From NCBI RefSeq assembly GCF_022605725.1, contig NC_065551.1:9362001-9426000 (forward strand): a DNA stretch of 64,000 nt. The letters run 5' to 3'. Each line of letters opens with the position of its first letter. Positions within the stretch are counted from its first letter, which is position 1. Of the stretch, positions 21,493 to 34,074 are shown in pieces. Made by a program: the position numbers and the translations under genes. Under the pieces are notes generated by a model that was not told where the DNA came from, did not search any database, and saw only the letters and a list, made by a program, of their open reading frames with translations. Source of the stretch: Anthonomus grandis grandis (lineage: Eukaryota > Arthropoda > Insecta > Coleoptera > Curculionidae).

Positions 21493-21660
21493 CGTTATTC
21501 AAGAACCACCTGAATAACGGTTTTCGAAGCCGTTGGATAGGTAGAGGAAAGAGGACATTGCCCGGCCTCCTCGGTCTCCCAATCTAACGCCATTGGATTT
21601 TTACTCATGGAATCACCTCAGAACCTTGCTGTATTCAACTAGACCCCTAAAATCATAGCT
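21493..21660 (+). pseudogene. Mariner transposase C-terminal fragment
   Basis: RPPRSPNLTPLDFYSWNHLR (with the Asp-containing third catalytic block) is followed by LLYSTRPLKS. This is the end of a mariner-type transposase of the DFFLWG.LK group, different in sequence from families A and B here. The upstream domains are missing. Confidence 0.75.
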
Positions 21661-22046
21661 TATTTTCATATAACGTTTTATTCCTTGCTCCTGTTATTAA
21701 ATCTACAGGATTGATTATCTTTTAATTTAATATGATAAAATACTATTTACTTCAGTCATACCCTGTATTTCACTTACACTGTTGGTAATAAACTTTTGTT
21801 GCCAACAAAACCTGTGTTGGTATTATAAATTCTTTTATCTAATTAAGTTTCTTCAAATTAAACTTCAAATTTTTTTCATCAATCATCGCAGTAAATTTGT
21901 ACGTCCAAAGATCATGTATTACCTTCGCAATTACAATTATTGGACCCAATAATCTCACCGGGTCAAAAATTTGACAAATAATTGACAAAAAAACTCTTTT
22001 AGTTAATCTCTTTAAGAATGAAAAATCTTTATATTATACTCACTTA

Positions 22047-23615
22047 CACTATCGCTCAAAAGTATTTGCCCACCATGTATTCTTTTTAATATTTTAAATT
22101 AGACACAAAAATCTTATCTTTATACCTATATTTAGACTGTATCTCATTTGTAAATTGCATATACATATGCTTAAACAGCATACCTATCAATTCACTATGG
22201 TTCGTTGAAAAACTCTGAGTATTTAAAAATATTCTTGCAAGTAACAAACATTTTAGTGAAAATATGCACTTCTTCTAAAAAACTAATCTGTTTACAGCTC
22301 GTTTCCGATGAAATTTGAAACATTTAAAGGTATTTAGTCTTCAAGAATTGATTTTGTGTAACATTGGTAAATAATTTCGCTTGCTTGTTGACGATTGTCA
22401 CCGTTCTTTGCTGGTTTTTACATTCTTTAAAATAGCTAAAACAAAAGAGTTATCGGTAGAAACAAAAGGTATTATCATTGGACTTCATAAGGCTGGAAAG
22501 ACTAACTGGATTTGGGAATTCCAAGGCGGACTGTCGATTATAATGTTAGGAAATTCACCAGAGAAGGGACTATTAGCAACAAACCTCGATCGGAAAGGCC
22601 AAAGGTAACAAGTTCAAAGGAGGATTTAAATATTATAATTACAAGCAAATGCAATAGACGCCTTATCGCCCCTGAAATTACAGCAAAAATCAACAAGAAG
22701 CGTAAAAAAGCGGTCAGTGTTTCGACAGTAAAACGGCGACTTTATAATGCTGGTCTTAAAGGACGTTTAGCTGTATCAAAACCGCTACTGAAGGATGTTA
22801 ATAAGAAGAAAAGACTTGAGTGGGCCCAATCACACAAAGAATGGACCATTGATGACCGGAAGAAAGTTCTCTGGAGTGACGAGTCGAAATTCGAGGTTTT
22901 TGGAACGAAAAAGGCGAGTTTTTGTTCGCCGTTATGCCAATGAAAGGATCGCCGCTGAGAACTGTACAGTGGCCTCAGTTAAACACGGTGGTGGTTCGGT
23001 GATGGTGTGGGGTTGTTTCGGAGGATCTTCAGTGGGTGATCTAATTAGAATAGAGGGAATTCTTCGAAAAGAGGGTTACAAAACAACTTTAAGTGACAAT
23101 GTACTTCCTTCTGGTACTCGAACAATTGGGCAAAACTTCATCTTTCAACATGACAATGACCCCAAGCACACGTCAAAATTGTGCAAGTAATATTTAGGTC
23201 AATTACAAAGGCAACATCTTCTGAAAGTTATGGTATGGCCCCCACAATCACCGGACCTCAATCCTATCGAATGACTGTGGGATGAACTGAATAGACAAGT
23301 GCGAAAATCATGCCCCTACTCAAAAGAAGACTTGTGGAGGATCATCCAAGAAGAGTGGCACAAGATACCTCAGGAAACTTTGGACAAATTAATTAGAAGA
23401 CTACCGAAACTCTGTGAAGCTGTTATTAAAAATCGAAGAGGATATGTAGATGAATCCAAAATTTGATTTTCTTAAATTTAATTAATTGAAAAATGTATTG
23501 TTTATATTCATTTTGTTATAAATAAACCGTTTCATAAGCATAACTGATAGGCTTATTCTTTTTAGTTATAACTTTAAAATAGTCATATGTGGGCAAATAC
23601 TTTTGAGCGGTAGTG
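22047..23615 (+). mobile_element. Tc1 element, complete ends, TA target duplication
   Basis: The left terminus reads CACTATCGCTCAAAAGTATT from 22047; the right terminus ends at 23615 with its inverted repeat (one visible difference over 27 bp). TA flanks it at 22045-22046 and 23616-23617. Length is 1569 bp, typical of Tc1. It sits inside the Pao remnant, so it is younger than that element. Confidence 0.93.
22440..23466 (+). pseudogene. Tc1 transposase (DD34E type), multiply broken
   Basis: In order: a paired-like HTH (IPRRTVDYNVRKF; KRRLYNAGLKGRLAVSKP), first catalytic block VLWSDESKFEVFG near 22870, GGGSVMVWGCF near 22990, second catalytic block FQHDNDPKHTS near 23150, and third block SPDLNPIE near 23260, then LWDELNRQV. 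Frameshifts lie near 22510 and 22905. TAA after KLCK (~23190) and TGA replacing the residue after NPIE (~23273) are nonsense changes. The last residues are VDESKI at 23466. All three acidic residues are identifiable, but the copy cannot make the enzyme. Confidence 0.9.
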
Positions 23616-24600
23616 TACATCCTCAATCAAATTCCAATTTATTACAAGTTTTTTCAATGCTTCTCCAATACTCACATCAAGGTCTTTATTAACATCAAAC
23701 TGATTTAAAATGTCTGCGTCATTGCAAAGATGCAGACAATGTCCTACACTTAATAAAATTTTAGATATTTTTTTCTGTAATTTTACAATATTTTCAGATG
23801 TGAGAAACCTGTTAGAAAATCGTCCATAAAAAAACTGTATCTATTATTTTACAAGCTTCTAAAAATATCTTTGTAGTCTTTAACTAGCTGAAACAAACAT
23901 CTTACTGCTAAATACAAAATTGAGGCTATCTCATACATTACAGTTTGTAGCTCAAAACCGTTTAACTCTTGGTCAGTTTTAGCTTTTCAAAAGATTCGCT
24001 GATATTTTCTTTTATTTACGGCCAACATAATACACATATACATTTTTGACAGATCCGAAATCATTACGAACTTATGCTTTTAAATCTGCTAGAAAAAAAG
24101 TAGGACTACTAAATTGCAAATCATTCAATAACAATCTAATACTTTTCACAAGCATTAAACACAAATCCGTATTTTATAGTTTAACTCTTTTCCCGTTCTA
24201 TAGCATGATGCGATAAATAAAATTATCTTTAGCTTCAGATACTACAATTTTTTTTCATATGATCTAAATTTTCGTACTGACATAAACTTCTGATACTCTT
24301 TTTTTAAACTCAATCTTTTGAAAAATCTTTTTTTTGAGGCTTTCAAACCTATTAATCGTAGTTTGATGGAAAGATACCAGTTAATCTAAATTATTTTTTA
24401 ATAAAACTGTAAATACCAGTTTGTCTTTCTCAGCTCGTGTTGTTGTTTCTTAAAATGACCTCCACTTCTCTTTAAAATGATTTTTTTATCTATTTCTCAT
24501 TAAGAGAGCACATATCCATACAATAATAATTCACTAAGGGTTTAGACACATTCTAGTTTCTGGGTACAACCTAAACTAGTATGCGGTCCTGCAATAAAGG

Positions 24601-25590
24601 TATATTTTCTATTAGCATTCCCCTTTCCTTTTTGCCCCTTATACGATTTAATATTAAAATTCGCCTCTTTACATTTATAAAATTATTTATTTAAATTATT
24701 GAATCGTGCTTACACTATGGCTTTCTGTGCTCGAAAAACTGCAATTTCTATTAAATTTTTTCTTTTCTGAAAATTCTTACGAACTTTTCTTTTTACTTTC
24801 AAAACATTCAATTTTTGCTCAATTTATTTTTTTGTTCCTCGTCGATTTTGGTAGAAACTTAGGGCGGAAAAGAAGACTCAAAACTCAAGGGAACTATTAG
24901 TAAATAATATTAGGAAAAATGAAAAAGAACGGACTTACTCTTTGCTATTTCTTGTCATTCTGTGGGCCTCTTTCTTGCTTTTAATTTACGAAATATCCCC
25001 CTGGTTTCCACGCCCCTGGTTAAAATTATTTTTGCTTATTAGATTAAGAACAATAAACGTTCTAACAATAATTTATGTCCCAAAATTGGTTGAGGTAGCT
25101 AAAGTAGTTCCGAAGCTATAAATCGAAAACTAGTTTTTACAGTTTTCTTATGTTCAAAGAGCTCTAGCTCCCTGAGGAAGCATTTCCGGACCCATGTTCT
25201 TATGAACTTTTATTTTTTGTTTTAAGTTTTCTTTCTACATAAGAAGTTTGTAGCATGATCGATGAACACCCTGTATATTAGAGATACATTTTTCCAAAAA
25301 CAGAAAAAGTTGCCCCCGAGTGTACCTACCCTTAAGATTTTAAATGGCAACACCTATTTCTTTTACCATTTTTGTGTTCACAGGTAGTCGGACATTGTCT
25401 TTGTTTTCGTACAACACTATCTTACACGTACATGACTGTCAGTCCTACTACCTGTTTCTACATTACCATTATCTACCACTTTCAAACACATATTTGTGTT
25501 CCTTATAAAATTCTACATAAACTGCATTTAGTTTTTTTTCCAAATCGTAACTTACCATAAAAATAATATTAACAACAATAACAATAACAA
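24601..25590. other. No recognisable gene; end of a DNA element near 25270
   Basis: Mostly AT-rich. GATCGATGAACACCCTGTA at 25257-25275 looks like the terminus of a mariner-type element (CAGGGTGTTC reading leftwards next to TA), but no partner terminus was found. The short ORFs at 24706 and 25372 have no motifs. Confidence 0.4.
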
Positions 25591-25599
25591 CAACAACAA

Positions 25600-26890
25600 A
25601 GTGTGTACATGTCTTTGTTATGTTTAGTGTCGTTGCATACCTACTATCGTATTTTTACGGTGTAGGAGTCACTCTTTTAAGAAGAAGATCGGATCGGAAT
25701 TCAATTTTTGCACAAGATGGAGAAACCATACCTAACTGCAAATAATTTTGTCAAGGCGATAACATGAACAAGAGAAAAATGAGTGACAGTAATCAAACCA
25801 AAGTCACGTTGCAAGGCGGCGCACCGTAAGAGATGCTCTAAAGGATTTAATTATCCCACGTATTCAAATTGAGCCCAATAATAGCACTCGTATCTTAGCA
25901 TCAGCAGTTGGTTGTGCCAAAAACACCGTGCACCAAGTACTATAAGGCCATAATCTTCATCCGTTTAAACTGCAAAAGGTGCAGCATCTTGTTCCTGGAG
26001 ACGCCTGTTCCTCCTCGTCGTCTTGAATTCTGCTAATGATTTCTCCATCAATTAGAAAAAAACGCTAATTTTCCAGGTTTAGTCCTTTCATGTGACGAAA
26101 AAGGATTTTCGCGCGAGAGGTCATTTAATATTAGCAATAACAACGAGAAGGAAATGATCAAAACACCCACGCTAAACACATTAGAGAGTATCAGCAAAAT
26201 TTTACATTAACATTTGAGCAAGTATTCTTGATGACTACTTAATTGAAGTATACGTTCTCCCAGATTACCCTGAAGGTAATAGTTAAATAGTATTTTTGCG
26301 AGATGTTCTCTGCCAGACATAATAGAAGATGTGCTTCTCCAGTAATCATTTAAGAAGACATAGTTGCTAAAGTTGTGGTGACTGCAGACTTTCTGAGAAA
26401 CGATCCAGACGTCTTTGCTCGCGTACGGGCATCTTGGGTCAAAAGGTGCAAAAAATGTGTTAAAATGCATTTGCTTTGCTTAAAGCATTTGCTTTGAATT
26501 GTTTATTGCTTAAATTGTTTTTTTTAAGTTGTTTTTTTTTTTAATTTAAATTGTTTATTGTTTAGATAAATTATTTATATTTTTATTCTAATGATAATGA
26601 TGTATAGTTTTAAAGGATCCTTGTTTGGATTTTATTTTTTTACATGAAAACAGTGAGTCGGAGCGCAAAAATTCAAGGAATCTGTTTTATTAAAAATGAA
26701 CAAGATATTTAAAAAAAAAAATTTTTTTTAAATAGTAGCGTATTTTTTTCATAAGAAAATTAACATACTTATAAGTCCGTCCCTGAACAGGTCAAATCAC
26801 CTGAAAATTTAATCTAATTATTTAAATCTTATTTTAATACAAAGGAAAAAAATTGATATCTTTAAAAATTTCAACACCCTGTATTTTGGG
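25600..26890 (+). pseudogene. Mariner transposase remnant, family B copy A
   Basis: It aligns over most of its length with family B copy B at 27810-29590. Shared landmarks are CCCAATAATAGCACTCGT (25873), AGCATCTTGTTCC, GTGACGAAAAAGGATTTTCGC (near 26092, first catalytic region DEK.F) and the 3' end at ~26880 with ACACCCTGTA. The N-terminal helix-turn-helix segment present in copy B (28140-28320) is missing here, as is the segment around the second catalytic Asp (between ~26340 and 26350). Stops and frameshifts throughout. Similarity to copy B continues past 26890 to ~26968, so the true element end is unclear. Confidence 0.7.
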
Positions 26891-27019
26891 GCGCACTTCC
26901 GACTATGGGTGTCCTATCCCAAACTACTTATTTGTGGCTCCTGTATATATTCTAGTATTTTTGACTATATACAATATTATATACAATTTAGGGATATGTT
27001 TTAATTTACATTTGAATAT

Positions 27020-27285
27020 AGACCGAGTAGAACGAATAGACCGATTCCTTGTGAGAAAACAATTTTAAACGGGCTTTTGAATTTCGAGACATTTTTTTAT
27101 CTTTAACATTATCACAAATGTCTTACCCAAATGCAATAACCTTTTATCAAAATGGTCCCAGAGCACGAACGGCTAGAAAAAATGTTTTGTAGTGCCTTAA
27201 AAGTGGATTCGAGAAATATAAGTGTTGAAGTGAACCATAAAACTGTCACCAGTGCTTGGAAAAAACATGGGTGCAAATTTTAAAT
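27020..27285 (+). pseudogene. Fragment of mariner family A transposase
   Basis: AATAGACCGATTCCTTGTG at 27034 and GAATTTCGAGACATTTTTTT at 27079 match family A at 54684 and 54735. AWKKHGCKF near 27270 matches the IWKKYGYKCF of copy 2. Only the N-terminal third remains, with frameshifts. Confidence 0.7.
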
Positions 27286-27809
27286 AACGTACTTTATATT
27301 TACTCCTAAACATAATAATTAAAGTAGTAGTAACATAAAACAAATTACAAAATACTACTGTAAATGGATAATTTTTTTAACGCAAAGTATGTTCTTAAAC
27401 TTTGTTACATAATTCCACAAGCTTAAAAGTATTTAAGATAATCTGAAAAAATAACTGTCAAATATTTAATAAAAAATTATTTTTCTTTGAGCAGGCATGA
27501 CTTTGAAGCTTTCAGGGCCTCTACAAAATCAGCAACTCAAATTTAAAATGCTGCTTCCTTATAATCGTTTTCACTTACCAATAAGCACATTTGCTACTCT
27601 CTTATTCATTACTAATTAATTTTAAAGTGCATCAAGCTTTAGAGCCCCATTTTGATAAGCTGCGAGATCCAAAAACTTACGAGACTATAAGTATATTTTT
27701 AGTCAAAAATTTATCAACGATACTACTACTTTTATAAAAAAATAGTTACGCCACTATTTAAAAAAAAGTTTTTCATGGTACTCGCCATAAAATAAATAAA
27801 AATTATAAT

Positions 27810-29590
27810 TACAAAGTATGTAAATTTTTGTATGTTTAATGTCGGTGTATACCTACAATCGTATTTTTACGGTATGAGAATCTGTTTATTTAAGAGATCG
27901 GATCGTAAGTAAATTTTTGCAGAAGATCCTAATGCCATACTCCATTGCAAATAATATTGTCAAAGCGATAACATGAACAAGAGAAAAATGAATGACAAAT
28001 ATCAAACAAAATCACTTTTATTATTATCACTAATTTAGTAGTAATTAAATTAATTATTGGTCTATTAATTATAATTAAATGAATTAATTGATCGTTAATT
28101 AATTGTCTCTAACTGTTTTAAAATAAAGCTGGTAAAAATGAATCGCTTTGGATTAGCGGAGCTTGCAGATATGCACCTTTTGTGTAGAGAAGCGCGAGGA
28201 AATGCTTTGTTCGCACAGCTAATGTACAGTAAGCGTTTTCCAGATCGTGAATTGCGCGAACGCAGAATGTTTATAAAAAATGATCAAAGGTTACGGGAGA
28301 CCACTAAATAATAGGAAATATTGTTAAAAGTCATAAATGAGATGGTGATGATGACTGGTAAAACTCTGTTTTTTCCGCAACGCGTTTTTGTTACAAACAT
28401 TGCGTTTTAATTAATCTTTTAAAATCCGATGGTTGTTCTTTACAGATTAATCGAATAGTTGCAAGGCGGCGCTCGGTAGAAGATGCTATAGAGAATGAAA
28501 TTATGGCACGTATATAAATTATTCCCAATAATAGCACTCGTAAGTTAGCGTCAGCAGCTAATTTTGTCAAAAACACGGTGCGCCGAGTACTACAAATCCA
28601 TAATCTAGTGCAGCATCTTGTTCCTAGAGACGCTCCTCGTCGGCTTGAGTTCTGCGAATGGCTTTTTTGTGAAACAGAACAAAAGGCTAATTTGCAGGTT
28701 TAATCCTTACAAGTGATGAAAAAATATTTTCGCACGAGGGGCAATCTAATCCTCGCAATAACCACAAGTGGAACGATCAAAACTCCCATGCTAAACACAT
28801 CAGAGGGTATCAGCAGAAATTTAAGATTAATGCTTGGGCAGGTATTCTTGGCGGTTACTTAATTAGGCCATACGTTCTGCTAGATTCTCTTGACGGTAAT
28901 AGTACTTAGTATTTTTGCGAAAAGTTCGACCACGCCTAATAAAAGATGTGTCTCTCCAGTTGCGGAGAGAACTTTGGCTCCAGCACGATGGCTGTCCAGC
29001 GCATTTCATTCGTACTGTAAAGGCTTTTCTAGATCAGACCTATAACAACAGGTGATTGGTAGAGATGGTCCAGTCCCTTGGCCAGCAAGGTCACCTGATC
29101 CACAGTCAAAGTATTCAACAAAGAAGACCTAGTTGCTAGAGTTATGGTGGCTGCGGACTTTCTGAGAAACGATCCAGGGGTATGTACATTTAATGTATGT
29201 ACTATTAATACACCTTCGCTCGCGTACGGGCATCTTGAGTCAACAGGTGCAGAAAATGTGTGGAAATTCATGGAGGATACTTTGAGCATTTGTTTTAAAT
29301 TATATTTGTTTGTTTTAATTATATTTTTATTTTAATTATAGTAGAAAACAAACAAAACATTCAGAAAAAAAAATCTTCAAAAAAACAGTGGCGTACCTGT
29401 TTTTTTATATAAAAATTAACGTACACGTGCTGCAATTTCGTCCCTGGACAAGTCAAATTATCTTCAATAGCTCAGAAAGTTACCTCATCACCTGTCATTT
29501 AAAAAAATTTTATTCAAAACGCTATATGCAATTTTAATGCAGGGGAAAAAATCTTTTTTTTTTTAATTTTAACACCCCGTATTTTGGAAA
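27810..29590 (+). pseudogene. Mariner transposase remnant, family B copy B
   Basis: The N-terminal helix-turn-helix is readable near 28140 (MNRFGLAELADMHLLCREAR, then FPDRELRERRMF). Two stops follow at ~28308. Further on: LASAANFVKNTVRRVL (second HTH), EFCEWLF, NAWAGILGG near 28833, LQHDGCPAHFI near 28980 (second catalytic Asp) and RWIGR..PVPWPARSPDP near 29070 (third region, degraded). The pattern is that of DUF4817-containing mariner elements. A 40-bp stretch at ~29180-29220 is absent from copy A. Many disruptions, so inactive. Confidence 0.8.
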
Positions 29591-29699
29591 CGGCGCACTT
29601 CCAAATATTGGTGTTCCATCTCAAACTACTTCTTTATAGCTCCTGTATATATTCTAGCATTTTTGATCATTTGAAAGGGGAGACCGTCTATAATACCTA

Positions 29700-29895
29700 A
29701 CACCTATAAGACCACTTAATAATTTGAACTCTTTTGGAAGAAATGTAAACAGCCTTAATAAGTTGAGAAAAAAATAATAATGCTTTAAAATTAAACAGTG
29801 CAACTAGCAGTCACGTTGGCGTGCCGATATTATTATTCTGTAAAAAATAAAAACAGCAAATAGCTATCAAACGGAAAGAAGTGGTGTTTTACTCA
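29700..29895 (-). pseudogene. 5'-terminal fragment of mariner family A
   Basis: The plus-strand sequence TTAATAATTTGAACTCTTTTGG and the following GTAAACAGCC, AGTGCAAC and AAAAATAAAAACAG blocks align with 19624-19770, the start of family A transposase and its 5' leader, on the minus strand. Strongly diverged. Confidence 0.6.
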
Positions 29896-30474
29896 TTACT
29901 CATTGTTTTGGACAATGAGTAATCTTTAATTCCCCAACCTGGATTTGTCCGGGTTATTGCTCATTAATCTTTCTTTAGAGAACAAAAAACACACTATAGT
30001 TGGCGACAACCATAAGAATGTAAAAACATCAATGTGCTGAGGCTATTCTGAGGTTACTAATAAAATTACTGAATTAATAAATTTATTAGATTTATTTAAA
30101 TGACAAGAAAAAAGCTATCCAATGTAAGGTTTAATTGCATATTAAATATTTTAAGTTTATTATCCCTACGATCTATTGACATCAACAGAATATATAAACC
30201 TATAGTCTTATTTCATCTTGGGAAAACTTTCTAACCTAAAATGACTTCAATCCCTTTCACCCTCTGCCCCCCAGGGTCATCCCCTTAAAAATTTTAAACG
30301 GCAAGGGGTATCGAGTAATAGCTTGTTTAAAAGGTCTTTCGAATTCTTTTATTTTGACATGTGATTTTTTTAAATCGGTCGATTCGTTTTTGAGAAAATT
30401 AGAAAAATCTTTATTTATCTTAATTTGTTCAGATAGAAAACAAAAACATGAAAATATCAGTTTTTATTTCAATA

Positions 30475-30835
30475 AATTTTCAAAATGTTGCCCGCTTTTG
30501 GCCAAACAATGATATAGGCGAGTTCAAATTCCTGATGGATATTTTCAAAAACATGTTGTGGGATATCATCGCAGCTGTCGATGATGCGTTGATGAAGTTC
30601 ATCCAAACTTTCAGGTTGCGGAGTAAACACAATAGTTTTTAAATGACCCCATAGAAAAAAGTCTAACGGCGTTATATGAGGAGATCTAGCAGGCCATTCT
30701 ATAGGCCCCTTTCGCCCTATCCATTTATCTGGAAACTCGTCGTCTGAAATATATTTCCATCAAGATGGCGCTCCACCTCACTATGTTCTTTCCGTTCGGC
30801 AATGGCTAGACGACGAGTATAACTCAGGTACCTCA
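30475..30835 (-). pseudogene. Mariner transposase fragment with an internal inversion (family C)
   Basis: The minus strand from ~30755 to 30475 reads FPDKWIGRKGPIEWPARSPH, ITPLDFFLWGHLKTIVF and a C-terminal region ending at a stop. The preceding block of the same protein, YFHQDGAPPHYVLSVRQWLD, lies next to it but on the plus strand (30756-30830). The sequence GACGACGAGT occurs at both sides of the junction, so an inversion or inverted insertion happened here. The C-terminal 90 residues are uninterrupted, making this the best preserved mariner fragment between 25 and 31 kb. Confidence 0.85.
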
Positions 30836-32710
30836 AATTAATATTTTATGTAAAGGCCTCTAAACTAATAAAAATACTAAGTGATGTAATCTGCCATGGA
30901 TTAGAACGCCTATTTAAGAAGCAATATTTGATAAATTTAAAATTTTATAGCATCCCATAAAACGATAAATAAAAAGTAGTTGGTGAAATTTTATATATAT
31001 ATATTTGCGTCATCTTGGATGATTAATATGATTTATGGTCAGAAGTAATATTTCCACCTATAAAAAGCTAAATAAAGGATAAAGCTAAAAACATTACGCT
31101 ACAAATTGAGAATCTTTTTAAGTATATCGCTTACAAAATTTACTATTTCACCTCATGTGTTATTTTTATTTTTAAATTATTATATTTATCTTAAACAAAT
31201 GCAACAATTCCGATAGTTCATTAATACAACTTTTCAAATCAGTCATTTTAAATTTATATGACAGACATTTCTTGGAACAAAATTAATTTGACAAATATAT
31301 TGATATACGACTTAAAAAATAGATTAATTATAAGCGACAGTGTTATATCTTAACAAAGTTAGAGTAATTGGTTGTCGTAGGTGCGTTTACATCAGTTACA
31401 ATGGCGCTAACATTCAAGGTCAAGGACATGGTCAGCGCGTGGACGTGCGCAATTAACATTAACAATTAATTGTAGTTGTGTGTACAGAAGAATAGAAGAA
31501 GGAAAATTATTAATAAGGATGACTTAACAAGTTAATCATTTTGGATTTTCTGCAAATAAGTATTTCTGGCTAGCTGCTACTATTATTGTCTTATTAATAT
31601 TTTTTTCATATGAATGAATAGCTTGTGATTTTGTAGAATTATTTAGTTAACTTTATTTAAATCAAGGTTTAACCAAAGGATATTGTATAAAAGATAAAAT
31701 CATACAATCAATGTTTAATACTATATAAATATTAAAAATTTAATAGTATATCTCTTTTTATTACAGTCGAAGAAAGTTATCAGAAGTCAATAACCATCAT
31801 TTGCGCAATGAAAAATTTAACATAATACATATAATAGAACACATATAACAATACATTGGATTACGCAAGAACGATCAACAACAAGCATTACAGCTGTTAT
31901 ACCTTATCTACTTCTTACTTTTAACAATTTATTAATTCATGGCTAGAAGCAAAATATTTGCAAGGACAAGAACTAGAATTATTCTGGTGCCATAAAATAC
32001 AAATATAGAACATACATTTTGCGAATAGTATGCTTAACTTTCAAAAAGCGGTTTAACCAATGATGTTAAAATAGAAAATTTAAAAGGTGGTGTCACATTT
32101 GTAACCTGCGATATACTACAAAGGACAGTTCTGGAGACCTTAAATCTTATACAATTGGTATAAAAAAATTAAATTTAAGCCAACACAACATAATTAAGAT
32201 CGCTGATAATATAAATATTAGTTGATTACATAAATTGGTTATTTTCTCCTGCTCGTGATATCATAGGTATTAATAAAAGGTTTTCTTTACTTTTGGTGTT
32301 CTGGTTGCTTTGCCCTGAAGAAGGCAATAAGCAGAAACACGTGTCAGCTGGTATCATCCTGGTTTTTTTTTTCTGCTTCCTGACTGACGGAAAATCCTAA
32401 TAAGCTTTTTTTTCATTTCTTTTCTGTCCGTAGTAGATTAAAGAGGAAGATTTACTCTCATGGAAAGCTAAGCCAATAAAAACGAAGCATATTTTTTATT
32501 GTTTTGCTGTATTTTCTTGTGTTAAAAAAATGCGTAAATGCATAACGGAATTGACCGTTGATAAGGTTTACTTATTTGATATGTCGAGCAACGTCAATGC
32601 ATGTCTCTTGATGCTGTAATTCTTATCAAATTTATTTTATTAACATATAATAGGAATAGGAAAAGTCTACTTAGGTTTCTACTAACGAGCCTAAAATAAC
32701 CACATATTCC
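30836..32710. other. No recognisable gene; one degenerate hammerhead-like motif
   Basis: AT-rich. CCTGAAGAAGGCAATAAGC followed by AGAAACACGTGTC at 32322-32354 resembles the hammerhead-like repeat seen in Penelope-related sequences, but stems I and II pair poorly, so it is probably inactive. A GC-richer patch at ~31380-31450 (ATGGCGCTAACATTCAAGGT) could be a promoter. No coding region recognised. Confidence 0.4.
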
Positions 32711-32711
32711 A

Positions 32712-33570
32712 AGATTTATAAAGTTTAACTTTTCGCGCACTAGTTTCTAAATAGTTATTTATGTAACAAGTGTGTAAAATGATCCTTTTTTATAACTAAG
32801 AAATCTTTCAATAATTTCTGTGAATAAAAAAAGTGGAATCTACACACGTGTAATGTATAATTTTTTTTCTACTACCGAAGAAAACATGAACAAAATCAAA
32901 TATAAGAAATTATTTGACACGTGAGTGCCCAAAAAAATTACTTTGCGCACTAGTGCGTCAAAAAACGCCAACATTTTTTTAAAAATTTGACAAATTAAAA
33001 GTTAAGTGTCAAACAAACGATTAATACTTTTTACGCACTAGTGTATAAAAAAACATTTCAGGCGCTAGTGCGTAAAAAGTGAAGGTTTGTAAACCCTGGG
33101 ACATGTATAAAATGAGTACCTTAAGCTCGGTGCTAGAAATTTTTTTTTCTACTTTTAACATTTTTTTACGCACTAATTACTCACTAATCCGTAAAGCTTA
33201 AAAAGTTATTATTTTTGATCTTTTTTCTGAAGTTTTTTTTAGTAGTAAAGAAAATGGTGTATGTTACACGTATGAAAATTCTTGGGAAAATAAAATTAAT
33301 GGAAATTCATAAAAAAAGAAGCATTTTATACACTTGTTACATAAATAACTATCTTAAGTCTATTGCAGCTGTGCGTTTTGTTTAATAATGTAAACTACGT
33401 TATAAGGCGGTAAGAACCAGATTAAACCATTTCCGTTTTACTTTTTATAGAGATATTTGCAATTTTATGATATAATTTTTTTTACTACCGTGCGTAAAGT
33501 ATTCACTTTACACACTTTCCCGGCTTTATAAAGTTTCACTATTTACGCACTCGTGCGTTATTTGACATTT
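32712..33570. repeat. Foldback and palindrome cluster with repeated CGCACTAGTGCG-type motifs
   Basis: CGCACTAGTGCG or near variants occur near 32740, 32945, 33035, 33062, 33167, 33490 and 33541. Around them TAGTTATTTATGTAACAAGT (32753) recurs inverted near 33330, giving arms of ~150 bp. TTTATAAAGTTT...ACGCAC (32716 and 33530) is also repeated directly ~815 bp apart. No ORF of note. It looks like a non-autonomous DNA element with several subterminal transposase-binding palindromes. Confidence 0.75.
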
Positions 33571-34074
33571 AAATTAAAATTTTAAAAAATTTTTTTCATG
33601 TTGCCTATAATTTCCTAAAAATAAGACTTTTAATTAGAGAACAGTAGTTAGGGCGTCCTGAAATAAAAATTTTAATGTCCCTCGCTTAACTAGTAAGTCA
33701 CCAAGTAGACCAATGGTATTTTATACTACTATAAATTTTATTTAAAAAATTTAATACCATAATATATCTATTTTACTCAAATAATCAAACTTTTGAACAC
33801 CGCACATGATTATTATTTAAAAATACCGATTATTTGATTTTTTATAAATGTTCTGCACATATTAATACATATATTTAATAAAAGCGTAAAAGACAAATAC
33901 ACTCTAAGCCTCAAGCAATTATGATTTACATTTTGTAATTTCGTTATAACTTGCCGCTATTGTCAAAAAAGACACCACACCTGATAATGAATGTATTTTT
34001 CTGTATTAAGCTGTGATCCATGGACTAGAGTATGAGACAGCTTTTTAAGACAGTGACGGATAAGACAAATCAGA
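33571..34074. other. No recognisable gene
   Basis: AT-rich sequence between the palindrome cluster and the gypsy remnant. Nothing identified. Confidence 0.4.

Larger units (their letters stand above)
21820..24600 (-). pseudogene. Decayed BEL/Pao polyprotein remnant, split by a Tc1 insertion
   Basis: Reading the minus strand from 24600 down, degraded blocks appear in BEL/Pao order: KKRFF..LSLKKEYQKFM (pre-RT linker, ~24340), LNGFELQTVMYEIAS and LVKDYKDIFR (RT, ~23930), FMDDFLTG (RT motif C with MDD, ~23830). After the Tc1 element the sequence resumes with IFDPVRLLGPIIVIAKVI and LWTYKF (the region after RT, ~21960). Many stops and frameshifts. It differs clearly from the two intact Pao elements at 46 and 56 kb, so it is an older, separate lineage. 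No LTRs were recognised. Confidence 0.75.

Noticed and set aside
32322..32354. Functional hammerhead ribozyme
   Set aside because: CTGAAGA and GAAAC are present, but stem II keeps only about two pairs and stem I does not close.
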